From: Pedobacter suwonensis
Lineage (GTDB): Bacteria > Bacteroidota > Bacteroidia > Sphingobacteriales > Sphingobacteriaceae
Direction of reading: 5' to 3'
Length of the DNA stretch: 64,000 nucleotides
Assembly (NCBI RefSeq): GCF_900111825.1
Contig: NZ_FOJM01000019.1
Location: 1 to 64,000 of the forward strand
Positions 44,858 to 54,212 of the stretch are shown here, one piece after another. The notes beneath the pieces are model-generated. The model was not told the DNA's origin. It was given only the letters and a program-made list of their open reading frames with translations, and searched no databases. The number at the start of each line of letters is the position of its first letter. Position 1 is the stretch's first letter. Position numbers and translations under genes: made by a program.

Positions 44858-45035
44858 CAAATCATTGCCTATCCAAAAATAAAACCATCCCGTTAAAAGA
44901 AAGAAATAGGTTGCAATCCGGATATTCAGAAGTAATGGTGTGTGGCCTCTACCTAACCCGTCAAACCAAACGTTTCGATTTATAATTAATTAAATAATTT
45001 TAAACCGAATAGAAGTAGCATATGTTAAAATAAAA

Positions 45036-45164
45036 ATGGCTCTCAGATTTGATCTGAAAGCCATCTTAAGTACCCCTAATGAGAAATACTTTGAACATTT
45101 AAATCGGTTTCTGGTGCTCGTAGAGCCTATAATTGAAGACTTAGAGAGAAAAAAGTTCATATAA
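45036..45164 (+). CDS. possible 42-residue peptide upstream of hsdR
   Basis: A short frame reads MALRFDLKAILSTPNEKYFE then HLNRFLVLVEPIIEDLERKKFI, a plausible amphipathic helical peptide with good codon use. It lies in the otherwise empty 498-base gap (44858-45355) before the restriction operon and in the same direction. A palindromic patch (CAGATTTGATCTG, about 45045-45057) covers its start. It could be a small regulator, a remnant or chance. Confidence 0.3.
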   Translation: MALRFDLKAILSTPNEKYFEHLNRFLVLVEPIIEDLERKKFI

Positions 45165-45355
45165 TTAATGTCTAAATTTAAGTCTTACCAAAGTAGTGAA
45201 TGCCTTAACAAGACTATTTTAGAACAAAAAAGTTGGCGAATGTGAAAAATATTATTTAACATTCCAATTTCTTGCTTCACAAAGCTTTATTCTCGCCTTA
45301 GAATTCAACTCAAAATATCTAATTTAGCAAGATAATAGTATTTTATCTACAGAAG

Positions 45356-48139
45356 ATGAACGAAAAAAGGACTCGTAAAGAAATAATCGATATTAACTTA
45401 GGTCTTGCGGGTTGGGACGTGACCGATAATACGAAAGTTATACGAGAGTTTCATTTTCAATCAAAAAATATTTGGGAGGAAAGTAGAGACGAGTATAAAA
45501 CTGAATTTTCAGATTACGTTTTGCTTGGCATAAATGGTAAGCCTTTAGCAGTTGTAGAAGCTAAGAAGTCTATTGTGGATGCAGCTCTTGGTAAAGAACA
45601 AGCAAAACAGTATTGCTATAACATACAAAAGGAAACAGATGGTGAATTGCCTTTTTGTTTTTATACAAATGGTCACGAAATCTATTTTTGGGATTTAGGA
45701 AACTATCCTCCAAACAGAGTTTATGGTTTTCCGACTCGTGACGATCTAGAACGTTATGCTTATCTAAGAAAACATCGTAAAAGCTTATCCCAGGAATTTA
45801 TCAATACTAAGATTGCGGGGCGAGAGTATCAAATTCGTGCTATTCGTTCTGTTATGGAATCTTTAGAAAAAAAACGTTCTAAGTTTCTTCTCGTTATGGC
45901 TACTGGTACGGGTAAGACCCGAACCGTAATATCACTCATTGATGCTTTAATGAGAGGCGGTTGGATCGAAAAAGTGTTATTTTTGGTAGATAGAGTCGCT
46001 TTACAAGGACAGGCTTTGGATGATTTTAAAGAACACCTGCCCAATGAGCCACGTTGGCCTCAATATCAAGAGACCAATTTTGCGACGGATAGAAGAATTT
46101 ACGTCTCTACTTACCCTACTATTTTTAATGTTATACGAAATGACAACACTAAATTAAGTCCACATTTTTTTGATTTAATTGTAGTCGACGAGAGTCATAG
46201 AAGTATTTACAACACCTACCAAGAAATATTACAATATTTCAATACCCTTACATTGGGTTTGACTGCCACACCAACTGATGTGATAGACCACAATACTTTT
46301 GAGCTTTTTGATTGTGAAAATGGCTTGCCTACGTTTGCTTATTCCTACGAAGAAGCTGTAAATCACATACCGCCTTACCTTAGCGATTTTCAGGTAATGA
46401 AAATTAAAACTAAGTTTCAAGTTGAAGGAATTAATAAAAGAACCATTTCTCTTGAAGACCAAAAGAAGTTGATTTTGGAAGGAAAGGAAGTAGCAGAAAT
46501 CAATTATGAGGGAACGGAATTAGAAAAAAGGGTAATCAATAAAGGGACAAATACATTGATTGTACGTGAATTTATGGAGGAATCCCTCAAAGACCATAAT
46601 GGTGTATTGCCCGGCAAAACTATTTTCTTTTGTATCAGTAAAGCACATGCAAGGCGTATCGAAGAAATATTTAACTCGCTTTATCCCGAATATGCTGGAG
46701 AGTTAGCGAAAGTGATTGTTTCTGATGATCCTCGTGTGTATGGTAAAGGTGGATTGCTCGACCAATTCAAAAATCAAGATTTCCCTAGAATTGCCATCAG
46801 TGTAGATATGTTAGACACGGGTATTGATGTGCGGGAAATTACAAATTTGGTGTTTGCAAAACCTGTTTATTCGTATACCAAATTTTGGCAAATGATAGGA
46901 AGAGGCACCCGTTTGCTTGAGCCTACCAAAATAAAACCTTGGTGTACCGAAAAAGACAGCTTTTTGGTTCTGGATTGTTGGGATAATTTTGAATATTTCA
47001 AACTCAACCCCAAAGGTAAAAATCTCAATAGTCAAATTCCTTTACCCGTGCGTTTATTTGGCTTGTATATAGATAAGTTAGCGATAGGTTTAGCATCAGC
47101 TGTTGCAGAAATAGTAGAACCAACATTAGATAAAGTTAAAAAAGCGATTGCCGATTTACCCTTGCAATCTATCGTAATACGGGACGCTATTACTTTGGTA
47201 GAGCAGGTAAAAGAGGATTCCTTTTTTAACGAATTGACCTCCGACAAATTGGATTTTCTGCAGGAACAGATTCGTCCTTTGTTTCGCACCATTAGTAGCG
47301 TAGATTTTAAAGCCATGCGTTTTGAAAAAGACATCGTGGAAATTTCTATTGCACATTGGCAAGAAGACGAAAAGAAATTTGAAGCCTTGAAAAATGCCAT
47401 CATCGAAGAGATTTCAGAATTGCCTTTAAGTGTCAATACCGTTGCCAAACACAAGGACTTGATACAACAAGCCCAAACAGATTATTACTGGAATACCATC
47501 ACAGAAAAAAAACTAACGAATTTGATAGAGCAATTAGCTACGCTGATGACATATCGTGAAGGTACGATGAGGATGCTTCCTGCCCAATACAATTTTGTAG
47601 ATGTACTCTTAGAAAAAGAAAGGGTAGTTTTTGGCCCGCAACAAGAAGCCGTAAGCATAGAACGCTATAAGGAAATGGTGGAAGAAAAGATAAAAATACT
47701 TCTTAGCGATTTGCCAATTCTGCAAAAGATAAAAGCCAATGAGCCTATCTCCGACATCGAAATCGAAGAATTGACGTGGCTATTATCACATGAAAGTCCA
47801 CACATTACGGTAGATTTGCTCAGAAAAGTGTACAACAACAGAAACGCTGCCTTAGTACAATTTATCAAACATATTTTGGGCATTGAGATCTTGGAAGATT
47901 TCCCAACAACCATCACCAAGGCCTTTGATAATTTCATAGCCAATCAATCTGATTTGAGTGTAAAACAGTTGGATTTTTTAAGACTGCTGCAAACCTTTCT
48001 GATAGAAAAAGGCAGTGTAGAACGCAAAGATTTAATCTCTGCACCCTTTACCCGAATTCATCCTAATGGAATTCGTGGGGTTTTTGCCGGAAAAAGAATG
48101 GAAGAGATATTACAATTTATAAATGCTCTAGCGGCATAA
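45356..48139 (+). CDS. hsdR: type I restriction endonuclease subunit R
   Basis: A 927-residue protein: N-terminal nuclease domain with the PD-(D/E)xK core SDYVLLGINGKPLAVVEAKK, then a superfamily 2 helicase with Walker A ATGTGKTR near 181-189, DESH box (VVDESHRS) near 278-284, LGLTATP and a C-terminal helicase motif MIGRGTRL, and an EcoEI-type C-terminal domain. HsdR translocates and cuts unmethylated DNA as part of the HsdR2M2S1 complex. It opens an operon with hsdM (nine bases downstream). A TAATTTAG (about 45320) is a weak -7 promoter candidate. Confidence 0.96.
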   Translation: MNEKRTRKEIIDINLGLAGWDVTDNTKVIREFHFQSKNIWEESRDEYKTEFSDYVLLGINGKPLAVVEAKKSIVDAALGKEQAKQYCYNIQKETDGELPFCFYTNGHEIYFWDLGNYPPNRVYGFPTRDDLERYAYLRKHRKSLSQEFINTKIAGREYQIRAIRSVMESLEKKRSKFLLVMATGTGKTRTVISLIDALMRGGWIEKVLFLVDRVALQGQALDDFKEHLPNEPRWPQYQETNFATDRRIYVSTYPTIFNVIRNDNTKLSPHFFDLIVVDESHRSIYNTYQEILQYFNTLTLGLTATPTDVIDHNTFELFDCENGLPTFAYSYEEAVNHIPPYLSDFQVMKIKTKFQVEGINKRTISLEDQKKLILEGKEVAEINYEGTELEKRVINKGTNTLIVREFMEESLKDHNGVLPGKTIFFCISKAHARRIEEIFNSLYPEYAGELAKVIVSDDPRVYGKGGLLDQFKNQDFPRIAISVDMLDTGIDVREITNLVFAKPVYSYTKFWQMIGRGTRLLEPTKIKPWCTEKDSFLVLDCWDNFEYFKLNPKGKNLNSQIPLPVRLFGLYIDKLAIGLASAVAEIVEPTLDKVKKAIADLPLQSIVIRDAITLVEQVKEDSFFNELTSDKLDFLQEQIRPLFRTISSVDFKAMRFEKDIVEISIAHWQEDEKKFEALKNAIIEEISELPLSVNTVAKHKDLIQQAQTDYYWNTITEKKLTNLIEQLATLMTYREGTMRMLPAQYNFVDVLLEKERVVFGPQQEAVSIERYKEMVEEKIKILLSDLPILQKIKANEPISDIEIEELTWLLSHESPHITVDLLRKVYNNRNAALVQFIKHILGIEILEDFPTTITKAFDNFIANQSDLSVKQLDFLRLLQTFLIEKGSVERKDLISAPFTRIHPNGIRGVFAGKRMEEILQFINALAA

Positions 48140-48148
48140 TTTTTAAAA

Positions 48149-49717
48149 ATGGATAATCAAGAAATTAAAAGTAAAGTAAACGAGCTCTGGGATAAATTTT
48201 GGTCAGGTGGATTAAGTAATCCAATCGATGCCATACAACAAATCACATATTTGCTGTTTATGAAGCAACTCGATGAAAATGACCAAAAAAGACAAGGAGA
48301 TGCAGAATATTTAAAAACAACATATAAGTCTATTTTTGAGGGTAAATTTCTCATTCCTGGTGAGGAAGAGGAGAAAGGAATAGCAAAAGAAGAATTACGT
48401 TGGAAAAACTTTTCCCGCAAACCTTCGGAAGAAATGTATCAATTAATGCAAACCCGTATCTTTCCTTTTATCAAAACATTAGGCGAAACCGACTCTCCTT
48501 TTGCCAAGCATATGGACAATGCGGTTTTCATTATACCAAAGCCAAGCTTACTTACAGAAGCAGTAAAAAAAATAAATGAAATCTACGAAGTTTTATATGC
48601 TCAAGACCGCTTCGTAGATGCTCAGGGAGATATTTACGAATATCTTTTACAGCAACTCAGTACCGCAGGTAAAAATGGACAGTTCCGTACGCCTACACAT
48701 ATTATAGAAATGCTGGTAGAGATGGTAAAACCGCAAGTAGGCAATAAAATAGCCGACCCTGCTTGCGGTACAGCTGGTTTTCTATTAGCCGCTTACCAAT
48801 ATATCTTAACACAGTTTACCTCTCCAGAGCACCAGGCATTGGACAACTATGGCTTTACTCGTGGTACTTTGGCAGACCGTTTAGTAGATGATGCTTCAAA
48901 AGAAGTGTTGAACAAAAACACATTCTACGGCTTTGATATTGACCAAAATATGATTCGTATCGGGCTGATGAACTTGATGATGCACGGTATCGAGCACCCC
49001 AATATCGACTATACAGATACGCTGAGTAAGTTTTATAATGAAGATAACGAATATCACGTAGTACTGGCCAATCCACCATTTACTGGAAGTTTGGACAAAG
49101 CCGAAATCAATGAGAGCTTTACGACTGATACGAAAAAGACAGAACTCTTGTTTTTGGAGCGTATATACAAGATGCTTCGTATGGGTGGTACGGCAGGTGT
49201 GATTATTCCGCAAGGTGTTTTGTTTGGCTCAGGCAAAGCATTTCAGAATGTACGCAGTATTTTGATGGATAAATGTGAGCTCAAAGCGGTGGTCAATCTC
49301 CCTTCGGGCGTATTCAAGCCCTATGCAGGAGTAGCTACAGCTATTTTGATATTTACCAAAGGTGGCGAAACCGAGCGGGTATGGTTTTATGATATGGAAC
49401 ATGATGGAAAAACCTTAGATGATAAACGCAATGACCGTTTTGATAGAGAAGGTAAGCGTGATTTTGGTGATATTCATAAAATTATAGAACATTATAACAA
49501 TCGTGAACAAGAAAACCCAACCGACCGTACCAAGCGTTATTTCTATGTGCCCAAGCAGGAATTGATAGAGAAAGGTTACGATTTGAGTTTTAACCGCTAC
49601 CGTAAGGAAGTGTATGAAGAAATAATACTCCGCCCCACCACTGAGATTATGAGCGACCTAAAAACAAAGCAAGATAACATTGCAACATTGATTAACGAAC
49701 TTGAAAAAATGTTATAA
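48149..49717 (+). CDS. hsdM: type I DNA methyltransferase subunit M
   Basis: A 522-residue N6-adenine methyltransferase. It has the HsdM N-terminal helical domain (LWDKFWSGGLSNPIDAIQQI), motif I ADPACGTAGF near 203, and motif IV NPPF near 307. It methylates adenine at the target chosen by HsdS and protects the host. The gene ends with the overlapping ATAATG of hsdS (stop and start share one base). Confidence 0.96.
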   Translation: MDNQEIKSKVNELWDKFWSGGLSNPIDAIQQITYLLFMKQLDENDQKRQGDAEYLKTTYKSIFEGKFLIPGEEEEKGIAKEELRWKNFSRKPSEEMYQLMQTRIFPFIKTLGETDSPFAKHMDNAVFIIPKPSLLTEAVKKINEIYEVLYAQDRFVDAQGDIYEYLLQQLSTAGKNGQFRTPTHIIEMLVEMVKPQVGNKIADPACGTAGFLLAAYQYILTQFTSPEHQALDNYGFTRGTLADRLVDDASKEVLNKNTFYGFDIDQNMIRIGLMNLMMHGIEHPNIDYTDTLSKFYNEDNEYHVVLANPPFTGSLDKAEINESFTTDTKKTELLFLERIYKMLRMGGTAGVIIPQGVLFGSGKAFQNVRSILMDKCELKAVVNLPSGVFKPYAGVATAILIFTKGGETERVWFYDMEHDGKTLDDKRNDRFDREGKRDFGDIHKIIEHYNNREQENPTDRTKRYFYVPKQELIEKGYDLSFNRYRKEVYEEIILRPTTEIMSDLKTKQDNIATLINELEKML

Positions 49718-51399
49718 TGGAATATAGATTTTTAGGAGATATAACAACTAATCTTGATTACAAAAGACGTCCTTTAAACTCAATAGATAGAGATAAAATT
49801 TCTAAAGAAGGCTTATATCCATACATCGGAGCAAATAATATCCTTACTTACATTGATGAATATATTTTTGATGAAAAAATTCTATGTATAGCTGAAGATG
49901 GAGGAAGTTGGGGTAAAAATGAGGTTTGCTCGAATATTTATGATGGTAAAACATGGGTTAACAATCATGCACACGTGTTGATTGAAAACGGGAAAGCTAA
50001 TTTAGAATTTTTACGATACTATTTAAACTTTGCTGATTTAAATTTCCATATAAAAGGTTCTACGAGAGGAAAATTAACACGTAGTGAGCTTGATAATATC
50101 CAAATCCCACTTCCATCCTACGAAAATCAAATTCGTATTGCTAATCTATTAGAAAAAATAGAAACCACCATTGACGAACGAAAAAGCGCCATTGATTTAT
50201 TAGATGAATTGGCAAAAGCTACTTTTTATCAAATGTTTGGAGATCCTGTAAAGAATGAAAAGGGATGGGAAAATTCTACAATTTCTAAAATTGTAGTTGA
50301 CGAAAAGAAATCAATAAGAAGAGGACCTTTTGGAGGAGCCTTGAAAAAGGAAATTTTTGTTCAATCAGGATATTTAGTTTACGAACAATATCATGCTCTA
50401 AATAATGATTTTAGTTTTGAGAGATATTACATTGATGAAAATAAATTTCAAGAATTGAAAGCATTTGAAGTAAAATCAGGGGATATTATTATCAGTTGTT
50501 CAGGAGTATATTTAGGTAAGTTAGCTATAGTTCCAAAGAATGCTAAAAAAGGGATTATCAATCAAGCGCTACTAAGATTGACATTAAATAACAATTTAAT
50601 AGACAATACTTTTTTTACATGGCAATGGACTAATGAAAATTTTAAAAAGAAATACTATGGAAATAATATTGGTTCTGGAATTCCCAATTTCCCTCCGATA
50701 GAGGAATTTAAAAAGTTCAAATTTATACTTCCTCCAATCACACTTCAAAACCAATTTGCAGATATTGCTCAAAAAATTGAACGCATCAAAGCAGAGCAAG
50801 AAGCGCAGTTAAAGGATTTGGAAGAATTATATGCCTCAATAAGCCAAAAAGTTTTTGAAGGAACTATAGACCTGTCCAAAGTGCCTTTTGATGCAAGTCT
50901 ATTGCCGAATCCTATCAAAACAACTACAAAAGGACCTATCGAACAACCCGATGTTGTTGTAACGAAAGCATCATCCAAAGAAACTACTATAAAAGAGCCC
51001 AAACCAGCAACCAAAGGCAAACTAATTTGGGAAAATGTAAGCTTTAAAGAAGTATCTGACAATATACGTAGCGAGTTTGGGAGTCATTATTTTAATGCAG
51101 AAATGTTGTTACGCTTTTTGAAAGAAGATAAAGTAATGCAGGTCAATTATTTCTCCTCTGTCGAGCAAAAGAAAAACCCCCAGTACGAAAATGCTGATGA
51201 TTTTTACCGCTTTATAGCGACCGCTCTTACAGGCGAAAACATTTTCTTGACTTTAGAACAAGTATTTTATAACGCCGAAACAGAGAATATTCCCAACATA
51301 AGTTTTACTGAAACCGATCTAGAAAACCTCAGTAAAGAAGATAAAAAAGAACGCTCCGGCATATATTTCCGTATCAAAGATGAAACTACTACGCCTTAA
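49717..51399 (+). CDS. hsdS: type I specificity subunit S with C-terminal extension
   Basis: The 560-residue protein has two target-recognition domains (about 1-130 and 185-335), each followed by a conserved helix (ENQIRIANLLEKIETTIDER; LQNQFADIAQKIERIKAEQE). It selects the DNA target. Beyond about residue 385 is an extra 175 residues: a Lys/Thr-rich linker (420-445) and a compact C-terminal domain (LIWENVSFKEVSDNIRSEFG, then AEMLLRFLKEDKV) not found in classical HsdS of about 400-450 residues. The 3' end overlaps the AAA ATPase gene by 20 bases, hinting that the extension links the two. Confidence 0.9.
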   Translation: MEYRFLGDITTNLDYKRRPLNSIDRDKISKEGLYPYIGANNILTYIDEYIFDEKILCIAEDGGSWGKNEVCSNIYDGKTWVNNHAHVLIENGKANLEFLRYYLNFADLNFHIKGSTRGKLTRSELDNIQIPLPSYENQIRIANLLEKIETTIDERKSAIDLLDELAKATFYQMFGDPVKNEKGWENSTISKIVVDEKKSIRRGPFGGALKKEIFVQSGYLVYEQYHALNNDFSFERYYIDENKFQELKAFEVKSGDIIISCSGVYLGKLAIVPKNAKKGIINQALLRLTLNNNLIDNTFFTWQWTNENFKKKYYGNNIGSGIPNFPPIEEFKKFKFILPPITLQNQFADIAQKIERIKAEQEAQLKDLEELYASISQKVFEGTIDLSKVPFDASLLPNPIKTTTKGPIEQPDVVVTKASSKETTIKEPKPATKGKLIWENVSFKEVSDNIRSEFGSHYFNAEMLLRFLKEDKVMQVNYFSSVEQKKNPQYENADDFYRFIATALTGENIFLTLEQVFYNAETENIPNISFTETDLENLSKEDKKERSGIYFRIKDETTTP

Positions 51400-53017
51400 A
51401 ATATTAGGAGAAGACTTTCGTAGTTTACCTGCAAATGTAGATTACGAATTTAAACATACTTCGGAAGACAATAAGCTATCCACCAAAGTCTTTGCTGGCT
51501 TAAACGGTAGTGGGAAATCTAATTTTTTGGAGTTACTGGCTGAGATATTTTATTATTTGGAAAGATATCATATAGAAACTACTCCAAAAGACTATATGAG
51601 AAATGCTAACTTTGGTTTTGAAATAGAATATTTATTACCATTAAAGAATCTATCTAATGGGATTTCCAGCTTCAAATTTAAAAACGCTTGCCATGTTAGA
51701 ATAATTAAAAGAATACAGGATAAAGATGACAATTCTACTCCTGTAGAATTTTCATATTGTGAATATGGTGAAAAGGATTTTATACGAAGAGATTTTCACA
51801 CCAATGATTTATTACCAAAAAAAGTAATCGCTTATACTTCTGGTCAGAACGAGTTATTGAGTAATCCATTTATACGTTTGCGATATCATTACTTTACCGA
51901 AATGGTTAATAGTGAATACAAACGTGCTAATCGTAGGATGTATTTTTTAGACGCAGAAAGCAATTACAGCATTTTTGTAGCCAATATGCTTTTAGGCAAA
52001 ACGGCACCATTAAATTACCTAAAAAGTATTTTTCGTATAGAAGATTTGCATTCGTTTCGCATCACGTTCAACTACAAGCACAATACCCAAGAAGCCTTAA
52101 CATTACTAAAAGAAAAACAAACCTTATGGAATCCGCTAAAAGCCTGTGCGACCACTTGGCGAGATGATACGGAAGCTAAATGTTTGGTCTTGGATTTTGT
52201 GATTAATGAGGCTACGCATCAAGCATTTCAATATTATTACAAAACAGCTTTTAATTTATTTCAGGCATTTTATGAATTGCAAAGTTTAAATCTGCTAATC
52301 GAAAAACAAGCCACTAGAAAGTTTGTAACGAATGCTCACAAAACCATTAATATTACCGATGAATTATCCAAGTCTGACCCTTCGGATTTGATATTCAGAA
52401 TCGAAAAAATCAGGATAAAAAAACAAAAGTCTGATGATAATAAAAAAGACATTCTGTACTACAAATCGCTTTCCGACGGAGAGCATCAGTTAAACGAGGT
52501 CATTGGCTCTGTTATGATGATGGAAGAAGATGGCTGCCTATTTTTGATGGACGAACCCGATACGCATTTCAATCCTAAATGGCGTGCCAAAATGGTTACC
52601 ATGCTCAATAGAGTTTCGGGAAAAGAATACGATGCTGAAGGAAATCCTGAAAACATCCACCAGCAAGAATTGATTATGACCACGCATTCGCCATTTATCA
52701 TCAGCGATAATCATAAAGAAAATGTTTATAAGTTTGTACGAGACGGTAAGACTTTGAAGTTGGAAAACCCAGAATTTGAAACTTTTGGGGCATCAGTGAG
52801 CTTCATTTTGGAAACAATATTTGATCGAGATATTACAATCTCAGATTTTTCAAATAAGGAATTAAATAACTTAAAAAAGAGTATCAACACGTTGGATGAC
52901 ATAAGAAGAGTAAAAAAGGAATTGCTTTCATTTGGTGAATCGATCGAAAAATTTGATGCTTACAGTTACGTTATGGCTAAAGAAAACGAACTAAAATCAG
53001 ATAGACATGTTGACTAG
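51380..53017 (+). CDS. restriction system-associated AAA family ATPase
   Basis: A 545-residue SMC/ABC-like AAA_21 ATPase: Walker A GLNGSGKS (40-47), a Walker B segment CLFLMDEPDTHFNP near 386, ABC-like signature region YKSLSDGEHQLNEV, and ELIMTTHSPFIISD. NCBI uses the name restriction system-associated AAA family ATPase for such genes next to type I RM. It overlaps hsdS by 20 bases and the HNH gene by 11. ATPase plus HNH recalls Septu (PtuA-PtuB); the functional link is inference. Confidence 0.85.
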   Translation: MKLLRLKILGEDFRSLPANVDYEFKHTSEDNKLSTKVFAGLNGSGKSNFLELLAEIFYYLERYHIETTPKDYMRNANFGFEIEYLLPLKNLSNGISSFKFKNACHVRIIKRIQDKDDNSTPVEFSYCEYGEKDFIRRDFHTNDLLPKKVIAYTSGQNELLSNPFIRLRYHYFTEMVNSEYKRANRRMYFLDAESNYSIFVANMLLGKTAPLNYLKSIFRIEDLHSFRITFNYKHNTQEALTLLKEKQTLWNPLKACATTWRDDTEAKCLVLDFVINEATHQAFQYYYKTAFNLFQAFYELQSLNLLIEKQATRKFVTNAHKTINITDELSKSDPSDLIFRIEKIRIKKQKSDDNKKDILYYKSLSDGEHQLNEVIGSVMMMEEDGCLFLMDEPDTHFNPKWRAKMVTMLNRVSGKEYDAEGNPENIHQQELIMTTHSPFIISDNHKENVYKFVRDGKTLKLENPEFETFGASVSFILETIFDRDITISDFSNKELNNLKKSINTLDDIRRVKKELLSFGESIEKFDAYSYVMAKENELKSDRHVD

Positions 53018-54074
53018 TTTTAAAGAAATAGATCATCCTATTTATCTGTTCCATGAACACATATACTATATATTCAAGAATATTTTTCACTACGATTTGA
53101 AAGAATATGATGAAGAAAAATTAGTTCATCCTGATTTCATGCACATTCTTAATGCCTCTGAAAAAAGATTATTAAATCCATTAAAGGAAATTGTAGGGAT
53201 TTATCATAAATTACCTTATGGGGAAAAAATAACGGTTCAAGAAGCTTTAGTACAAAATAATTGTATTTCAGTATTTGATAATCTTTCCCATAATTTGATT
53301 ACTTATAAGCAACTACATTCTAGTATTTCTGATAAATTAAAAGAATACTTTGAGGATTTGTGGAATGAGTATCCGCAAACTGTACTAATGGAAAATCAAT
53401 GGAATACAGTTAAGCATCATTACGATTCGTTGACTCATGAGACTAATTGTGATTTTATTATTTGTCCTTTTTGTGGTATATATCCATTTAACCCCTCGGA
53501 GGGGAAATATAGGGAAGAATATGATCATATTATTGCGAAAGCCACTTATCCTTTTGTTTCAATAAATTTTAAATTGCTTTTTCCTTGTTGTCAATATTGT
53601 AATAAACAAGAAAAGCGTTCTAAAGAATTATTATATGATGCTGGTCCAGCTCGAAGACTTTCATTTTATCCTTATGATTCGAATATAACATTAGATAGGC
53701 TTTCTATTAATGTCTCATTAAATGAAGCGTATAATAATCAAAATTTAGAAACACTTTTGAAAAGTATTGATTGGGAATTTGAAATATTAAGGGACGGAGT
53801 AACTGATAGCCGAGACAAGTCATGGGATGAAGTTTATGGTATAAAACGTAGATTTTCGGAAAACATAAAACGATTAGAAGCTGAATGGTTTAGAGAATTA
53901 ATTAGAAAATTCAAACGTAATGCTAAGTCCTTTGCTGATTTTTTAGATGAAACAATCGAAGAACTTAAATATCAGATACCAATAGCACCCATGGGTATCA
54001 TTAAATATATTTATTTTTCTTTCATTTTTTCAATTCAAGATATTGAAAGTAAACTACAAAAAGTAAGCTCTTGA
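53007..54074 (+). CDS. HNH endonuclease-like protein (PtuB-like)
   Basis: A 355-residue protein whose middle carries an HNH/zinc finger: CPFC (153-156), the catalytic-type D173-H174 (EEYDHIIAKATYPF), N187 (SINFKLLFPCC) and CCQYCN (194-199). This matches the layout of PtuB-type nucleases (two zinc-binding pairs around DH...N). The N- and C-terminal regions are unrecognised and helical. It overlaps the ATPase gene by 11 bases and is more AT-rich than hsdRMS by eye. It likely cuts DNA or RNA when the ATPase is triggered. Confidence 0.75.
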   Translation: MLTSFKEIDHPIYLFHEHIYYIFKNIFHYDLKEYDEEKLVHPDFMHILNASEKRLLNPLKEIVGIYHKLPYGEKITVQEALVQNNCISVFDNLSHNLITYKQLHSSISDKLKEYFEDLWNEYPQTVLMENQWNTVKHHYDSLTHETNCDFIICPFCGIYPFNPSEGKYREEYDHIIAKATYPFVSINFKLLFPCCQYCNKQEKRSKELLYDAGPARRLSFYPYDSNITLDRLSINVSLNEAYNNQNLETLLKSIDWEFEILRDGVTDSRDKSWDEVYGIKRRFSENIKRLEAEWFRELIRKFKRNAKSFADFLDETIEELKYQIPIAPMGIIKYIYFSFIFSIQDIESKLQKVSS

Positions 54075-54167
54075 GTTTATCGATTTAAATCGGAGATATT
54101 CCAAATATACTAATGTTTCAAATCAATTGATTTTAAGTGTAGATTTCGTTAAAGTAACCACTTCTAG

Positions 54168-54196
54168 ACATAGGATTGTTTTTGGCAACCCTATGT
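54168..54196. terminator. hairpin between HNH and TrlF-type genes
   Basis: Arms ACATAGGATTG (54168-54178) and CAACCCTATGT (54186-54196) with one mismatch and a seven-base loop. It lies in the 138-base gap of the convergent HNH (+) and TrlF-type (-) genes. Confidence 0.55.
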
Positions 54197-54212
54197 GTAG
54201 GTTATAATAGAT

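Noticed and set aside
51380..54074. Retron or PrrC-type anticodon nuclease system
   Set aside because: No reverse transcriptase or msr-msd-like RNA is nearby, and the second protein has an HNH rather than a PrrC nuclease pattern.
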